This document shows, piece by piece, positions 46,649-47,708 of a stretch of DNA of 47,708 bases. Position numbers and translations under genes: made by a program. The notes under the pieces were generated by a model. The model was not told the DNA's origin, did no database searches, and saw only the letters and a list, made by a program, of their open reading frames with translations. The first letter of the stretch is position 1, and every line of letters begins with the position of its first letter. Source of the DNA: an uncultured Collinsella sp. (lineage in GTDB: Bacteria > Actinomycetota > Coriobacteriia > Coriobacteriales > Coriobacteriaceae); assembly GCA_902496455.1 (NCBI GenBank), contig CABVAY010000014.1:1-47708 (forward strand), written 5' to 3'.

Positions 46649-47148
46649 GGGGCCTCCTTTGCTGCGGTTAGGGTTCAGATGTTTCTATATAAGGTTCTAG
46701 TTTACCCGCATGTGGCACACCGGGGGTGCCGCACTTGGACTTGCACCTTTGCACCACGAAGACGGATGTCGCACAAATGTCGGCACCATGGACGGCCGAG
46801 TGGTATCACGGTGCCGCAAACGGTCGATTTTTGGCGGCGAACGGTGCATATTTTGGAGGGGCACTGTCCTGCCCGGGATATGTAGTCAACCTTGATAAAA
46901 CGTTTGCCCAGCTTGGGAGTATGAATGCCGCACAAGGGTCTTCAGGGATAGAAAAAACGTTTCATCATTGGCGGCTTTAGGTGAATAACTGACCAACCAG
47001 AACGGTAAAATAGTGTTTGTCTGAGCGTTGAGACGTTTAGACATCGCGCATTGTCATCGCCGGCAACGCGCAAACCGGTCCTAACGGAGCCAATTGGGTG
47101 CTCCGTTATATACGCAAGTCTAAGAGGGGCTTGTTTAGGAGGCACAGT
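46649..47148. promoter_or_regulatory. Intergenic region between divergent host genes
   Basis: 500 bases without a convincing gene. A hairpin TAACGGAGC/GCTCCGTTA with 9-nt loop lies at 47082-47108, 40 bases before the dehydrogenase start, and may be a leader element. Promoters for both directions must be here; an AAAATAGTG-type AT-rich stretch near 47006 is a candidate. No riboswitch recognised. Confidence 0.5.
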
Positions 47149-47708
47149 ATGGGACGTTTTACCAATCCTCGCGATCTGTACTTTGGTGAGGGCGCTCGCC
47201 ACGAGGTGAAGAACCTCAAGGGCAAGAAGGCCATCATCGTTTCTGGCGGCAGCTCTATGCGCCGCGGCGGGTTCCTGCAGGACGTCGAGAACGACCTTAA
47301 GGAAGGCGGTTTCGAGGTCAAGCTGTTCGAGGGCGTCGAGTCCGACCCGTCCATCGAGACGGTCATGAAGGGCGCCGAGGCCATGCGCGAGTTCGAGCCC
47401 GACTGGATTATCGCCATCGGTGGCGGCTCGCCTATCGATGCCGCTAAGGCCATGTGGGTCTTCTACGAGTATCCCGAGGAGTCCTTCGATAACATCATCC
47501 AGCCGTTCAGCTTCCCTGAGCTGCGTCAGAAGGCTCATTTCTGCGCCATCTCCTCTACCTCCGGCACCGCTACCGAGGTCACCGCGTTCTCCGTCATTAC
47601 CGACTACGCCAAGGGCATCAAGTACCCGCTGGCCGACTTCAACATCACCCCTGATGTCGCCATCGTCGACCCCGAGCTCACCTACACCATGCCCGCCAAG
47701 CTGTGCGC
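47149..47708 (+). CDS. Iron-containing alcohol dehydrogenase (partial)
   Basis: The first 186 codons are in the window and the gene runs off its end. MGRFTNPRDLYFGEGARHEV opens the family; IIAIGGGSPIDAAKAMWVFY is the NAD-binding GGGSxxD motif and AISSTSGTATEVTAFSVITD the following conserved strand. It reduces aldehydes or oxidises alcohols with NAD(P)H in fermentation. AGGAGG precedes the ATG. Host gene. Confidence 0.9.
   Translation, partial: MGRFTNPRDLYFGEGARHEVKNLKGKKAIIVSGGSSMRRGGFLQDVENDLKEGGFEVKLFEGVESDPSIETVMKGAEAMREFEPDWIIAIGGGSPIDAAKAMWVFYEYPEESFDNIIQPFSFPELRQKAHFCAISSTSGTATEVTAFSVITDYAKGIKYPLADFNITPDVAIVDPELTYTMPAKLC

Overview
The window holds one essentially complete siphovirus-type prophage (about 42 kb, 129-42137) in a GC-rich host chromosome, followed by about 5.5 kb of host genes. 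A gut Actinomycetota of the Coriobacteriia, Collinsella-like, is my best guess. It rests on overall base composition, the MurT-GatD fusion and the style of the host genes. No rRNA or species marker is present.

Right edge: the prophage sits at the 3' end of a tRNA-Glu(TTC) gene (42132-42208, minus strand). A large serine integrase (40734-42173) reads into that tRNA gene. A 10-bp direct repeat (129-138 and 42128-42137) marks attL and attR. Just outside attL lies a U-tailed hairpin that looks like the original tRNA terminator, now about 42 kb from its gene. Beyond the tRNA are a MurT-GatD fusion, two TPR-like proteins and the start of an iron-containing alcohol dehydrogenase.

Immunity and early region (40.6-28.6 kb): two divergent XRE regulators flank a control region with three related 15-bp operators. 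A long overlapping leftward operon follows. It encodes RusA-like resolvase, a DUF1351 protein, an ERF-type annealing protein, SSB, a replication-initiation protein, a DnaC-like loader, an HNH protein, an HExxH protein, a DUF4406 protein, a WDGH-motif protein, a MazG-like pyrophosphatase and many small Cys-rich or membrane peptides.

Inverted island (28.6-26.0 kb): a plus-strand operon (DUF2958, DUF2786 and unknown proteins) is driven from a palindrome-rich divergent region facing another XRE regulator and a PAPS-reductase-like gene.

Packaging, head, tail and lysis genes run leftward from 24.2 to 0.2 kb: terminase, portal, a minor head protein with a RelA/SpoT-like C-terminal domain, scaffold, capsid, neck proteins, tail tube, tail chaperones with a -1 frameshift, tape measure, tail tip proteins, then holin, C39-like peptidase and GH25 lysin.

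The standout system is a diversity-generating retroelement (DGR, 3305-6339) between the tail tip and lysis genes: variable tail protein with a variable repeat (VR), Avd, template repeat (TR) and reverse transcriptase. TR (4700-4824) and VR (5440-5564) align over 125 bp with ten mismatches, every one at an adenine of the coding-strand TR. This is the signature of adenine-directed mutagenic homing, and it indicates that the phage diversifies its receptor-binding protein.
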